64,000 bases of DNA, taken from Lachnospiraceae bacterium. Its GTDB lineage: Bacteria > Bacillota > Clostridia > Lachnospirales > Lachnospiraceae. A program made the position numbers and the translations under genes. Of the stretch, positions 1 to 8,856 are shown in pieces. Location: the NCBI GenBank assembly GCA_024698145.1, contig JAILRO010000005.1:23557-87556 (forward strand). Reading direction: 5' to 3'. Positions within the stretch are counted from its first letter, which is position 1, and each line of letters starts with the position of its first letter. A model generated the notes under the pieces. That model was not told the origin of the DNA and made no database searches. It worked only from the letters and a program-made list of their open reading frames with translations.

Positions 1-211
1 TCGTGTTACGTCCAATCGAAACCTCGGCTGTAAGTAATGTAAAACCAAATGTTACCGCAAGCACAAGATAAACAATTAAGAATAATCCACCGCCATCACG
101 TGCTGCAAGATATGGGAATCTCCAAATGTTACCTAATCCGACTGCACTTCCCGCTGCAGCCAAAACGAATCCAATCGATCCACCAAAGGATCCTCTAGAC
201 TTTTCTTCCAT
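1..211 (-). CDS. Sodium:neurotransmitter symporter (NSS/SNF) family transporter, N-terminal part
   Basis: The first 70 codons are visible; the gene runs off the left edge. The N terminus reads MEEKSRGSFGGSIGF and is followed by GSAVGLGNIWRFPYLA, the TM1 signature of the NSS family (LeuT/TnaT type), in which unwound TM1 binds Na+ and substrate. A second hydrophobic segment follows (LFLIVYLVLAVTFGF). By family knowledge it imports an amino acid or similar small solute with Na+; the substrate cannot be read from this part. The ATG at 211 has a strong AAAGGGGAG ribosome binding site. A promoter and a leader hairpin lie just upstream. Confidence 0.93.
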   Translation of the reverse strand, partial: MEEKSRGSFGGSIGFVLAAAGSAVGLGNIWRFPYLAARDGGGLFLIVYLVLAVTFGFTLLTAEVSIGRNT

Positions 212-246
212 AATCTTTTATCTCCCCTTTGTAATAAAGAATATCT

Positions 247-302
247 GTGATTTTCTCAAAAATCACCTGACATAGTGTAGCATACGAAAAGCCCATTGTC
301 AT
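247..302 (-). promoter_or_regulatory. Promoter and leader hairpin of the NSS transporter
   Basis: On the minus strand ATGACA (297-302) and TACACT (274-279) are separated by 17 bp, a reasonable sigma-A promoter. The leader then contains a perfect 8-bp hairpin, GTGATTTT/AAAATCAC (247-266) with a 4-nt loop. It is not followed by a T-run, so a stability or regulatory role is more likely than termination. Sequence pattern only. Confidence 0.5.
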
Positions 303-361
303 TAGTTTTTTGAAATTGGATAAATATACATATTTCCAAAATTTTATGCATGTTTTATGCA

Positions 362-2785
362 TTATTTTTGAATCATTTTCACTCTGTTTTTCAAGCTTGA
401 TTTCTTTTTGATATTCTTTTTTATAACGTGCATAAGTTGACTTATCCTGTTAAACGTCTCCTCATCCGACATATCATCATGAAAGCTCATTCTTTCGATA
501 AGTTCTGTTACCTCATCAATATCCATATCCACGTCATATGTTTCTTTCATAAAGGTAAGTTGGTCTCTGTGACTTCTGTACTTATCAAAATCGTCGTTAC
601 ATACGCGAAGCAAATCACACACATACGAGTATCTTGCAATAAGTGCGTCACGTTTGTTAGTCTGATGCATCAACATATATCTTCTGATTTTCCTTATTAT
701 AATTCTTACGATATATATAAGCACCACTAATAGTATTAAACCTATAATAACAAACACTATGCCCGAAAGACTCGAGAGGCTCAAATTCAAACCGTTCATA
801 TTAAAGCCACCGTCATCATCAGCTCCACCTTGCATAAACGCACCAAACGCCGACCAGAAATCATCTTCTTCCGTCTCTTCATTACTACCCGGTGTCATCT
901 CGACAGTCTTCCAGCCGAATCCGTCAACGTATATTTCCACCCACGCATGAGCATTGGCGTCCGATACTTCTACGTTCATAACTGGTGCATCACCGAGTGC
1001 AGAATAACCCGAATAATAATCGGAAGCCTCAAGACCTTCTGCCTCATCAGATGTAAACACTTCCTCCATCGAGAACGCATATCCTTCAACATACCTTGCA
1101 GGTATTCCCATCTCTCTAAATATCAGTACCGATGACGATGCAAAATGAGCACAGTACCCCTTCTTATTCTTCGTCAGGAAATAATTAACAAAGTCGGAAC
1201 CTTCCGGTGTAACTCCCGGTTTTAATGTATAAGGATAATTCTCCGCAAAGAACGTGCGCACCTTATCGACTATTTCATACTCCGTCATAGAAGCATCAAG
1301 ACCAATCTTTTTGCACATTTCGTCAATAACTTCTTTATTCTTATCGGGAACTTCAAGATATACACCCGAAACGTTACTCTTATCAATCTTATCAGGGGTT
1401 AATGCGCCAAGTTCTTCTTCCCATACAACTTTGGGATAATATTCGTACTTCTTTGTTGAACCGTTCCGAAATAACGTTTCCTCTTCCCCTTCAATGTTCT
1501 TTTTTGTTTCTGCATCAAACTCGGTATAATACGGATAATACAAATACTCCGTAGCTGCACCGACATTCCTGATTTCCATATATGCCTTGGCATGATATTT
1601 GCCGTTATCATTTTTTAATAAATCCTTCTCCTGTCCAAGAGAATACTTATTAAACTCGCTTTCAAAATCAGGCTCATTCTCATAACCGAACGCATCTGTC
1701 CACTCATTATCACCGTACTCTCCGCCAACGAAACCTCGAAGATAAATAGCATCATTGCCATATGGTACAAATACAACATTCAAATCCGTCAAATAATCAG
1801 GTCGAACATTAGATACTCCACCGAGCTTACCTCCACTCATTCCGGCTGTATTGGGATATTTATCAAAAAAGCTGGAAAATCCAAGCAAAAGAAAATTACC
1901 GATTGTGTCAGATGTTTTACTTCTTAGTCTGTCTGACTTGAATCTTCTTTCAAACTCAGTAGGAATCACAACTGCACTTGTCACGAATACGGTAACAAGG
2001 AACAACGCAGAAAGAGAAAGTATAAGTTGCCAGAAAACCCCGGCATCCTGTGTATAAGTCACGCGCTTCTTTCTGATTCCCTTAACCTTAAACTTTGAAT
2101 CCCACGCAAACAACACGTAATGCCCGTTTGCTCTAAATACGAACACGCAGAAATAACCGATTGTCAAAAACACCATATATATCGGGTCCGGCGACATTTT
2201 CATATAAAGAGGAATAAACATCACAGGAAATGTGAAAAGAAGTGTCCAAAAAACACTCATTATAGAATACATCCATATATTGAGCACGATAATCATTACC
2301 ATTCCGATAAAGCATGCCGCAATGGATACCGTAAGAACATTATTACCTATCTGAACTTCATATTCACGAACTCCCGGAAGATCAAAGAATGTCTTTGCCC
2401 TATCAAGCACTTTGTTAACAACATAGTAAAAACCTGAGTTCGCATATATTCGAAAGACAAATATCATAACTATGAACAAACCAAAAAACAGTATGTAGCC
2501 CAAATCTCTGTATATGAATCTTGTTGTAGCATAAAGGAACGAGAAGTACATCGACAGGATCAGAAAAACACTAATCACAATCAAGTAATTACAAGGTATG
2601 TCAAATGCCGAAAGGAACCCTCCGATAGTTCCAAGCACAAGGAAAAACACTATTAATGCGCGCAGAAAACAATTAAGAACAATATGACCGTTCTTAATAT
2701 CAGCTTTTCCAAGATACATTCCGGAAGCCATCATGAAATCATCTTTATGAACATCTTCTTTTTTCTTTCTGCGAAAAAGTCCCAT
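362..2785 (-). CDS. Membrane transglutaminase-like protein (TgpA type)
   Basis: An 807-residue membrane protein. After a basic N terminus there are several hydrophobic segments in roughly residues 38-275. An extracytoplasmic region follows with a transglutaminase core: GYCAHFASS with the nucleophile Cys near 544 and NAHAWVEIYVD with the His near 613, then an acidic residue after VEMTPG. Another TM segment near 675-700 leads to a charged cytoplasmic tail of about 110 residues. It is the third gene of a moxR-DUF58-transglutaminase operon (14 bp after the DUF58 gene), a conserved arrangement; TgpA is its best-known relative. The substrate is unknown. Start supported by AAGGAG. Confidence 0.9.
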   Translation of the reverse strand: MGLFRRKKKEDVHKDDFMMASGMYLGKADIKNGHIVLNCFLRALIVFFLVLGTIGGFLSAFDIPCNYLIVISVFLILSMYFSFLYATTRFIYRDLGYILFFGLFIVMIFVFRIYANSGFYYVVNKVLDRAKTFFDLPGVREYEVQIGNNVLTVSIAACFIGMVMIIVLNIWMYSIMSVFWTLLFTFPVMFIPLYMKMSPDPIYMVFLTIGYFCVFVFRANGHYVLFAWDSKFKVKGIRKKRVTYTQDAGVFWQLILSLSALFLVTVFVTSAVVIPTEFERRFKSDRLRSKTSDTIGNFLLLGFSSFFDKYPNTAGMSGGKLGGVSNVRPDYLTDLNVVFVPYGNDAIYLRGFVGGEYGDNEWTDAFGYENEPDFESEFNKYSLGQEKDLLKNDNGKYHAKAYMEIRNVGAATEYLYYPYYTEFDAETKKNIEGEEETLFRNGSTKKYEYYPKVVWEEELGALTPDKIDKSNVSGVYLEVPDKNKEVIDEMCKKIGLDASMTEYEIVDKVRTFFAENYPYTLKPGVTPEGSDFVNYFLTKNKKGYCAHFASSSVLIFREMGIPARYVEGYAFSMEEVFTSDEAEGLEASDYYSGYSALGDAPVMNVEVSDANAHAWVEIYVDGFGWKTVEMTPGSNEETEEDDFWSAFGAFMQGGADDDGGFNMNGLNLSLSSLSGIVFVIIGLILLVVLIYIVRIIIRKIRRYMLMHQTNKRDALIARYSYVCDLLRVCNDDFDKYRSHRDQLTFMKETYDVDMDIDEVTELIERMSFHDDMSDEETFNRISQLMHVIKKNIKKKSSLKNRVKMIQK

Positions 2786-2799
2786 ATCCGTTCTCCTTG

Positions 2800-3876
2800 T
2801 TACGCGTGACCACTATGTTTCAAAACAGCGACCGTATTCCTCGTCCCCACAATTGAATTACCATCATCCGCACTACCATCATTTTGCCCTATGTATAGAT
2901 AGCTTCCCAGTCCCTGATGTTTGGCAATGAACATGTCCTCAACATCAATTGACTCATCATGACAGACATCATATAACAGCATTTCAATCAGTTGTCTTCT
3001 CTCAATGTCATTAATAACATGCTCACCTACAAGTTCACCACGATTAACGCTGTAATAATATACTGTAAAAGGCATATTCTGCTTGACAAAAGCCTTCATA
3101 ATTCCATCTGCAAGTTCAAGCACACCTTCTACACACATATCCTCGTTGTTAGCAAGAGAAATAAGTACATTAAGCTGCATTGCCGATACATTAACACGCT
3201 CCTTTACCATCAAATCGTCGCCTTTTGCCGACAACTTCCAATGGATATTCTGAAGTTTATCACCGGGAATGTACTCTCTTATTCCGCTTATGTCAGAATA
3301 ATCAAATCCCTTGTCCTTGCTCTCAACAGCCTCTGATACGCCTTTAAAATAAATCTGTCCGGCCTCGGCATTCATTTCATCACTGGTTGGTATAACCAGA
3401 CATTGCGTACATGCATCAACCTTTTTCTCAAGTTCAATTATGCCAAGAATATCAACAAAAGATAAAGTCTTTACCTCACAATAAAACCTACCGCAATTAT
3501 CCATTGTAATCGGATATGCTACTTTCGTTTTATGTTTTGCCCTAAAGGGAATATTTAAAACATGCTCACCTGTAAATCGGTAAAAACTATTGGAAACATT
3601 GAGATTAACATTAACATTAACAAGCGGAAAGAAACTATCATTAAGAACATGTATGTTAACAAGAAACTCCTCGCCTCGTACCATCGGCTCTAAAGGCGCA
3701 CTAATAGAAATACCGGCATGTGCCCTTGCCTGATACACGCCGATAATACTATACAAAGGAAACAGCAGTAGCCCCACAAGCAGAATGAAGTTCAAATAGC
3801 TGTGAAACACTACCATCATAAAAATATCAAGAATAATTACAATAATATATCTTATAAGGTTCCTAATCTTCTTCAT
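2800..3876 (-). CDS. DUF58 domain protein
   Basis: 358 residues. Two N-terminal hydrophobic segments (about residues 8-48) anchor it in the membrane. A beta-rich region follows, then the DUF58 hallmark GIREYIPGDKLQNIHWK near residue 205. DUF58 proteins carry a von Willebrand A-like fold and are thought to work with a MoxR ATPase. Here the gene lies between moxR (15 bp) and the membrane transglutaminase (14 bp), so all three are probably made from one transcript. It is likely part of a chaperone or envelope-maturation complex; its exact role is not established. Start has TGGGGAG. Confidence 0.9.
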   Translation of the reverse strand: MKKIRNLIRYIIVIILDIFMMVVFHSYLNFILLVGLLLFPLYSIIGVYQARAHAGISISAPLEPMVRGEEFLVNIHVLNDSFFPLVNVNVNLNVSNSFYRFTGEHVLNIPFRAKHKTKVAYPITMDNCGRFYCEVKTLSFVDILGIIELEKKVDACTQCLVIPTSDEMNAEAGQIYFKGVSEAVESKDKGFDYSDISGIREYIPGDKLQNIHWKLSAKGDDLMVKERVNVSAMQLNVLISLANNEDMCVEGVLELADGIMKAFVKQNMPFTVYYYSVNRGELVGEHVINDIERRQLIEMLLYDVCHDESIDVEDMFIAKHQGLGSYLYIGQNDGSADDGNSIVGTRNTVAVLKHSGHA

Positions 3877-3891
3877 ACGAACTCCCCATAC

Positions 3892-4815
3892 CTAATCAAG
3901 CGAAGTTCTCGGTACCTTAACACTTACAAACAGCTCATCAAGAGCTGTAGTAATATTCTTACCCTCCGCACGAGCTTTTGTGCTTAACTTAACTCTGTGT
4001 CCCAATACATCTCCAAAAACATTATGAATGTCCTCAGGCGTTACATAATCACGGTCATCAAGAACCGCCATTGCCTTCGCCATTCTAAGTAACGCAATAC
4101 TTCCTCTCGGACTTGCACCCATAGAAAACAATGGATTACTTCTCGTCTCTTCTACCAAGGTTACAATATACTCATACATAGAGTCATGTACAAACATATC
4201 ATTGGTTTTCTTTCGGAGTTCCATAAAACGTTCTACAGACATAACGCTTTCTATAAGAGTAAGCGGTTTATTAGCATTCTCCTTAAGAATCTCCATCGCA
4301 GCTTCGTGGTTAGGATATCCGAGAGATAAACGAACCATAAAACGATCAAGCTGCGATTCAGGAAGCATCTGTGTTCCTGAAGAACCAAGAGGATTCTCTG
4401 TCGCTATTACAGTAAAAGGAACAGGAAGCGCTCGAGTTACACCATCAACGGTAACATTACCTTCCTCCATAACCTCCAGCAACGCAGACTGAGTCTTAGG
4501 GGAAGTTCTGTTTATCTCATCCGCAAGGAACAGATTACAAAAAACCGCTCCCTCCTGGTACTCGAACTTTCCTGTTCCTTTGTTATACATAGAAAATCCA
4601 ACCAGATCACTTGGAAGAACATCAGGGGTAAACTGTACTCTCTTATAACTTAACGACATAGACTTGGCTATTGCCATAGCAAGAGTTGTTTTACCCACAC
4701 CGGGAATATCCTCTAACAATATGTGTCCTCCGGCAAGCATTGTAGCAAGAACCTTGTCTATGACATTATCCTTACCTTTTACCGCCTTCTTTATCTCCGG
4801 TTTTACCTTCTGCAT
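3892..4815 (-). CDS. MoxR-family AAA+ ATPase
   Basis: 307 residues and near full length for the family. Walker A is PGVGKTT (about residue 40) and Walker B LFLADEINR (about 98). The sensor-1 region is IATENPLGSSGTQMLPE, followed by LDRF with its arginine finger, and sensor 2 is GASPRGSIALLRMAKA. MoxR ATPases act as chaperones for metal insertion or complex assembly, usually with vWA-fold partners such as DUF58 proteins. It is the first gene of the three-gene cassette. A 38-bp gap separates it from the upstream kinase-like gene, and GAAAGGGG precedes the ATG. Confidence 0.95.
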   Translation of the reverse strand: MQKVKPEIKKAVKGKDNVIDKVLATMLAGGHILLEDIPGVGKTTLAMAIAKSMSLSYKRVQFTPDVLPSDLVGFSMYNKGTGKFEYQEGAVFCNLFLADEINRTSPKTQSALLEVMEEGNVTVDGVTRALPVPFTVIATENPLGSSGTQMLPESQLDRFMVRLSLGYPNHEAAMEILKENANKPLTLIESVMSVERFMELRKKTNDMFVHDSMYEYIVTLVEETRSNPLFSMGASPRGSIALLRMAKAMAVLDDRDYVTPEDIHNVFGDVLGHRVKLSTKARAEGKNITTALDELFVSVKVPRTSLD

Positions 4816-4853
4816 ACGTTACCCCTTTCAATACCTCTTCTTCCAAACTAATC

Positions 4854-5459
4854 TTAAAGTTTCTCTATATAAGCATCTACAAAATTGATAATTGTCTCTA
4901 ATGTCTTATCAATACCTACAGTAGAACTGTTGATACACAAATCGTAGCTTCTTGAATCTCCCCATTTACCGTCAGCATAGAAGTTGTGATAAGTCTTTCT
5001 TACCTTATCCTCTTTCTTCATACGATTAAGTGCAGCCTTCTCCTCAAGATCAAACTTCTCCATTACTCGTGCCTTCTTCGACTCTATATCACCGAGAATG
5101 AAAACGCTGACCATATTCGGATTATCTCTAAGAATATACTCCGCACATCTTCCAACAATAACGAAGCTTTCCTTGTCACGCTCACCTTTCTGACGAATAA
5201 AATCAAAAATGTGATTAGCAACCGTCTGCTCTAATGGAAGATAACTTCCGTCCATTGATACAGGGTAGAATATTGGATTAAGCGGCTTCTCATCATAGAA
5301 CTTTGCCACTTCCGGATTAATATCACCCTTCTTAGCCACATGTTCAAAAATCTCCTTATCATAAAGGGGAATGTTGTAATACTTTGCAAGTTTTTCTGCG
5401 ATCTCATGTCCGCCACTTCCAAACTCACGTCCCACTGAAATAATAATTTGTTTTGACAT
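4854..5459 (-). CDS. Cytidylate kinase-like family protein
   Basis: 201 residues. The N terminus IIISVGREFGSGGHEIAEKL is the P-loop of the cytidylate-kinase-like family (GREFGSGG replaces the classic GPxGxGKS). Later segments FVIVGRCAEYIL and VSVFILGDIESKKARV fit the same fold. The residues DLCINSSTVGIDK near the C terminus are typical of this group. It is a probable small-molecule kinase. These proteins are common in Clostridia but poorly characterised, and CMP specificity is not assured. It sits between the DUF1015 gene and moxR on the same strand. Confidence 0.85.
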   Translation of the reverse strand: MSKQIIISVGREFGSGGHEIAEKLAKYYNIPLYDKEIFEHVAKKGDINPEVAKFYDEKPLNPIFYPVSMDGSYLPLEQTVANHIFDFIRQKGERDKESFVIVGRCAEYILRDNPNMVSVFILGDIESKKARVMEKFDLEEKAALNRMKKEDKVRKTYHNFYADGKWGDSRSYDLCINSSTVGIDKTLETIINFVDAYIEKL

Positions 5460-5489
5460 ATAAAGCCCACCCTTCTGTTAATATTTCAT

Positions 5490-6797
5490 TTATATAATGC
5501 TTTTACATTCCATGTAATATCGTTTCTCATAGGCCTCACCCATAGAGAATGTTTTTCTCGGAAGTACGCCATCCTTGATAACTCCAATAAACAAATCCTC
5601 TTTCTTAACTTCCGGAAGAATCAAACCTATATTGCCCGGTTTGGCGCTTAAGTTCTCAACCACGTCAGTCCCGTGAATGTAGTCAATCTTGCTATCCTTG
5701 TGATTCTTCAAAAACTCGTCAAGAAAGCTCTGTATTGTGGCAACCGGGATTCCCCACACGGAATCTTTGACTGTCATATAGCACTTCTTACCTTCAGACA
5801 ATAACACAAAACCGTGTACATCCTGTGAACCATTCTCAAGAGAATCCTCACTTATCTCACACTTACAGCCTTTGGATTCATAATACTTAACAGCCTCATC
5901 GATAAATGATTCCCTGTCCGCACCAAACAAAGCCCTGTGAATTGGTTCGATTTCAAGACTCTTATCATGGATATTGACTATCTCACAAAGACAATATCTT
6001 GCAGGGTGTGTCTCTTTCTCCGCATCGGTAAGTTCCTTCTTAATCTCTTCCCAGGCAGCTTTTGCTGTTGCCATAGAATGATTACCGTCACCAACCGCCA
6101 TATTAAGAAGCGGATAATCTTTATCAAGTTTGTATCTTTCCTTAAATACAGAAGGATTGGCAAGTGCCTCTATCTTTGCCATGATATCATCTGTTTCCTT
6201 ACCTTCCGGAATATGCCAGCCCGCAATGTGACCTCCGTTTTTCATAAGGTCGGTATCATATACTTTCTTAAACTCATCCTTCCTTGCTATTAACGGCTCT
6301 ATAATGCTGCAATCAGGATCATCAACAATAAGCATTATATGAGGAAGTTCAATTGTTGCCGTCTGTCTGACTTTAAGTCGCGGCGGTATTCTTTCCTCAA
6401 CCGTCATTTCAGTAGGACGAATAAGACTTGCTTCGCCCTTCTTATACTCGTATGTTTCAAGATCAACAGCTACAACTATACCGTTTCTCTTATAATCTCT
6501 TCCTGTATCTCTTTGTACAAGGATAAATCCTTTATCAAGTTCTTTCAAAAGACCTTCATTAACATAGGTCTTCATATTGCTATGTATTGCATCAACCCTT
6601 GCCTGCTCATCTTCTTTGCCAAGATATACTTCCGGCAATGTAAGCTTAAGTGTAGAAGGCTCGTCACCGACTATCTCTTCAACATCCTTCCAATATTCAG
6701 GTTCTGATGTGTACTGGTCACATGCAACCACAGACCACTTCTTCAAGTCTGTTCCTTCTTTGGGCATAAGTATCTGTGGAACTTTAATACAATTCAT
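5490..6797 (-). CDS. DUF1015 family protein (SerK-like fold)
   Basis: 435 residues. The start MNCIKVPQILMPKEGTDLKK followed by WSVVACDQYTSEPEYW is characteristic of DUF1015. The motif MAVGDGNHSMATAKAAWE, near residue 235, matches the family GDGNHS/DGHHR motif. An archaeal member, SerK, phosphorylates free serine, but this bacterial branch has not to my knowledge been shown to do so, so I keep the domain name. Ribosome binding site AAGGAG. The 30-bp gap to the downstream kinase-like gene suggests co-transcription. Confidence 0.88.
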   Translation of the reverse strand: MNCIKVPQILMPKEGTDLKKWSVVACDQYTSEPEYWKDVEEIVGDEPSTLKLTLPEVYLGKEDEQARVDAIHSNMKTYVNEGLLKELDKGFILVQRDTGRDYKRNGIVVAVDLETYEYKKGEASLIRPTEMTVEERIPPRLKVRQTATIELPHIMLIVDDPDCSIIEPLIARKDEFKKVYDTDLMKNGGHIAGWHIPEGKETDDIMAKIEALANPSVFKERYKLDKDYPLLNMAVGDGNHSMATAKAAWEEIKKELTDAEKETHPARYCLCEIVNIHDKSLEIEPIHRALFGADRESFIDEAVKYYESKGCKCEISEDSLENGSQDVHGFVLLSEGKKCYMTVKDSVWGIPVATIQSFLDEFLKNHKDSKIDYIHGTDVVENLSAKPGNIGLILPEVKKEDLFIGVIKDGVLPRKTFSMGEAYEKRYYMECKSII

Positions 6798-6818
6798 ATG
6801 TCTGACTCCTTCTGCAAA

Positions 6819-8834
6819 TCAAGGTACAATAACCTCTTTTATTCCTGTATAACTTCCGTATAACTTCTTCTTACCGGACTTTCTAAACGCTCTCATCCTA
6901 ATGTAATATACTCCGGAAGGAAGTGCTTTCGAGCAAGAAGTCTTTGATTGTTTTTTAATTGTTCCAAACTTCTTGAATTTCCCATCCGGTGTGTAGCCGT
7001 AGTATACTTCATATCCGGCAGCAGTTGAACATTTCTTCCAACTTACTTTAACCTTCTTGCCTACACTCACTTTGAAGCCTTTGATTTTGGCAGGTCCAAC
7101 TGTAAGCTTACACTTGATTGTCTTCTTCTTATCACCGGCAACAAACGTTCCCGTAACAACTGTCGAACCGTAGGCTCTACCCTTAACTTCGCCCTTGGCG
7201 TTAATCGTTGCAATCTTTTTGTTCTTTGACTTCCACGTTACTTTTCTATGAACATACGGTGCTGCGATTAATGAAAGCTTCGACTTTGCACCCTTCGATA
7301 CTGATAAGTTGTTTGTGCTTAAATGAAATGCTGACTTAAAATCTGTAACATTTGTGTATGCCTTGATTCTCGCATTAGCTTTAAGCCTTGGATGTGTTCC
7401 CATATCATACCACTTGCCACCAACCTTTATAAAGGTCTGATTCTTGGCAGTTGAAGATATATATCCAACTGTTCCCTTTGACACAGAACTGCTAGTACCC
7501 GGTGCCTGTACGTATGTTGCATCAACACCCATATAAGCATAACCGCCTGTTGGGTTAGTCAGTTTGACAAGCACTGAGAAGTTCTCGCCTGCAGTAAGTG
7601 AAACCGGTTCAGGGAACTCAACAATATGGAATCCCGCATCTCCAAAGTTACCCTTAATGGTTGTAGCAAAAGCTTTGGTTCCCGATGTCGGCTTACCCGC
7701 ACTCGTAAGACCTGTATATACCTGTACCTCATAATTAGCATTTACACTGGTTGTAAATACACCAAACGCCCTAAGTTCCTCATTAAACTCACCGGCACCT
7801 TTGGCTTTAAATACGTTAGCATACCATTCTGCCGAATTGTAAGCATAACCTGTGTTACCTGTTCCATCATGCTGATAGTAATTGTTATACATAGCAGCCT
7901 TGGTTGTCATCTCAAGTGCAACAAACTCTGCAAGTGATTTATCAGCATACGAAACGTAAATATATCCTTTGTCTCCAACTGATGTACCGTAACTGTTCTT
8001 AACGATCCACGCACCATTTCTTCCCGGGTTCTTAAGGAAGTTGCTGCTTGAATAATTGTCATCCCAACCTACGATAGTAACAGCGTGGTTAGCAGCTTTT
8101 ACAGGTACGTAATAAGCTCCGTTCTTTTTATTCAAATAGGTGTTTGAAAATGCCATTCCGCATGCAACTGCACCATGATCAGTAATAGCCTGCTTAATCT
8201 TAGCAACAGATGTATCCAACTGATCCACGCTATAGTCATACATATACACGTCTTTTACAACGTAGTCTCCGGCATAGCACAAATCCGGTGTAGGTGTTGA
8301 CACATACGGTGACTGAGCCTCCGTAAGCACACCCATGCCGGTAGTAAGCTCTATACATGTCCCCTGCAAAGTACCGGCAGCATCAAGATAATCACAACCT
8401 GTTATTGTGTTGTAATCTCCCGCTGTATATCCTAATTTATCAACCTGACGATTATAGAAAAAGTAAGCAACACCATTCTCAGAAAGGTCGATGGCAGAAG
8501 TTGCAAGTCCGTTCTTAATAAGGTTTGTCTCCATAATAGACACTAACGAAAATGCCCAACATGTAGCGTGATTGCCCTGATTCTTAACCGATGTAACCAT
8601 TCCCGACTTTCTTCCATCATACACCGGGTCTGTTGCTGCACCATAAGTTGTGATAAGCGGCTGATTCTCCTGCTCATGTATAGCCGCAGGTTTAATCCAA
8701 TAGTCCGATGTTGTAATTCCATTCTCCGTCTTGGCATATGCGGATAATTTCGTACTATCCGGCGCTACACTTGCCGTAAGAACAAGTGCCATTGTAATGA
8801 GCCATTTAACCCATGTGTACTTTGCTTTCTTCAT
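6819..8834 (-). CDS. Secreted papain-like (C1) protease with lectin-like, Big2 and Fn3-like domains
   Basis: 671 residues from the ATG at 8834, which has AGGAGA upstream; a longer reading (to 8873) would overlap the preceding gene and lacks a better site. A signal peptide (KWLITMALVLTASVA) is followed by the C1 domain: Gln and nucleophile Cys in QGNHATCWAFS (about 91), His in NHAVTIVGWDD (about 250) and Asn in VKNSYG (about 276). A lectin-like domain follows (about 310-500), then a Big2-type domain (about 515-590, ATINAKGEVKGRAYGS) and a C-terminal Fn3-like module rich in lysine. It probably works at the cell surface and may bind the wall through the C-terminal modules. Confidence 0.92.
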   Translation of the reverse strand: MKKAKYTWVKWLITMALVLTASVAPDSTKLSAYAKTENGITTSDYWIKPAAIHEQENQPLITTYGAATDPVYDGRKSGMVTSVKNQGNHATCWAFSLVSIMETNLIKNGLATSAIDLSENGVAYFFYNRQVDKLGYTAGDYNTITGCDYLDAAGTLQGTCIELTTGMGVLTEAQSPYVSTPTPDLCYAGDYVVKDVYMYDYSVDQLDTSVAKIKQAITDHGAVACGMAFSNTYLNKKNGAYYVPVKAANHAVTIVGWDDNYSSSNFLKNPGRNGAWIVKNSYGTSVGDKGYIYVSYADKSLAEFVALEMTTKAAMYNNYYQHDGTGNTGYAYNSAEWYANVFKAKGAGEFNEELRAFGVFTTSVNANYEVQVYTGLTSAGKPTSGTKAFATTIKGNFGDAGFHIVEFPEPVSLTAGENFSVLVKLTNPTGGYAYMGVDATYVQAPGTSSSVSKGTVGYISSTAKNQTFIKVGGKWYDMGTHPRLKANARIKAYTNVTDFKSAFHLSTNNLSVSKGAKSKLSLIAAPYVHRKVTWKSKNKKIATINAKGEVKGRAYGSTVVTGTFVAGDKKKTIKCKLTVGPAKIKGFKVSVGKKVKVSWKKCSTAAGYEVYYGYTPDGKFKKFGTIKKQSKTSCSKALPSGVYYIRMRAFRKSGKKKLYGSYTGIKEVIVP

Positions 8835-8856
8835 AAATGTTGTCTCTCCTATTCTC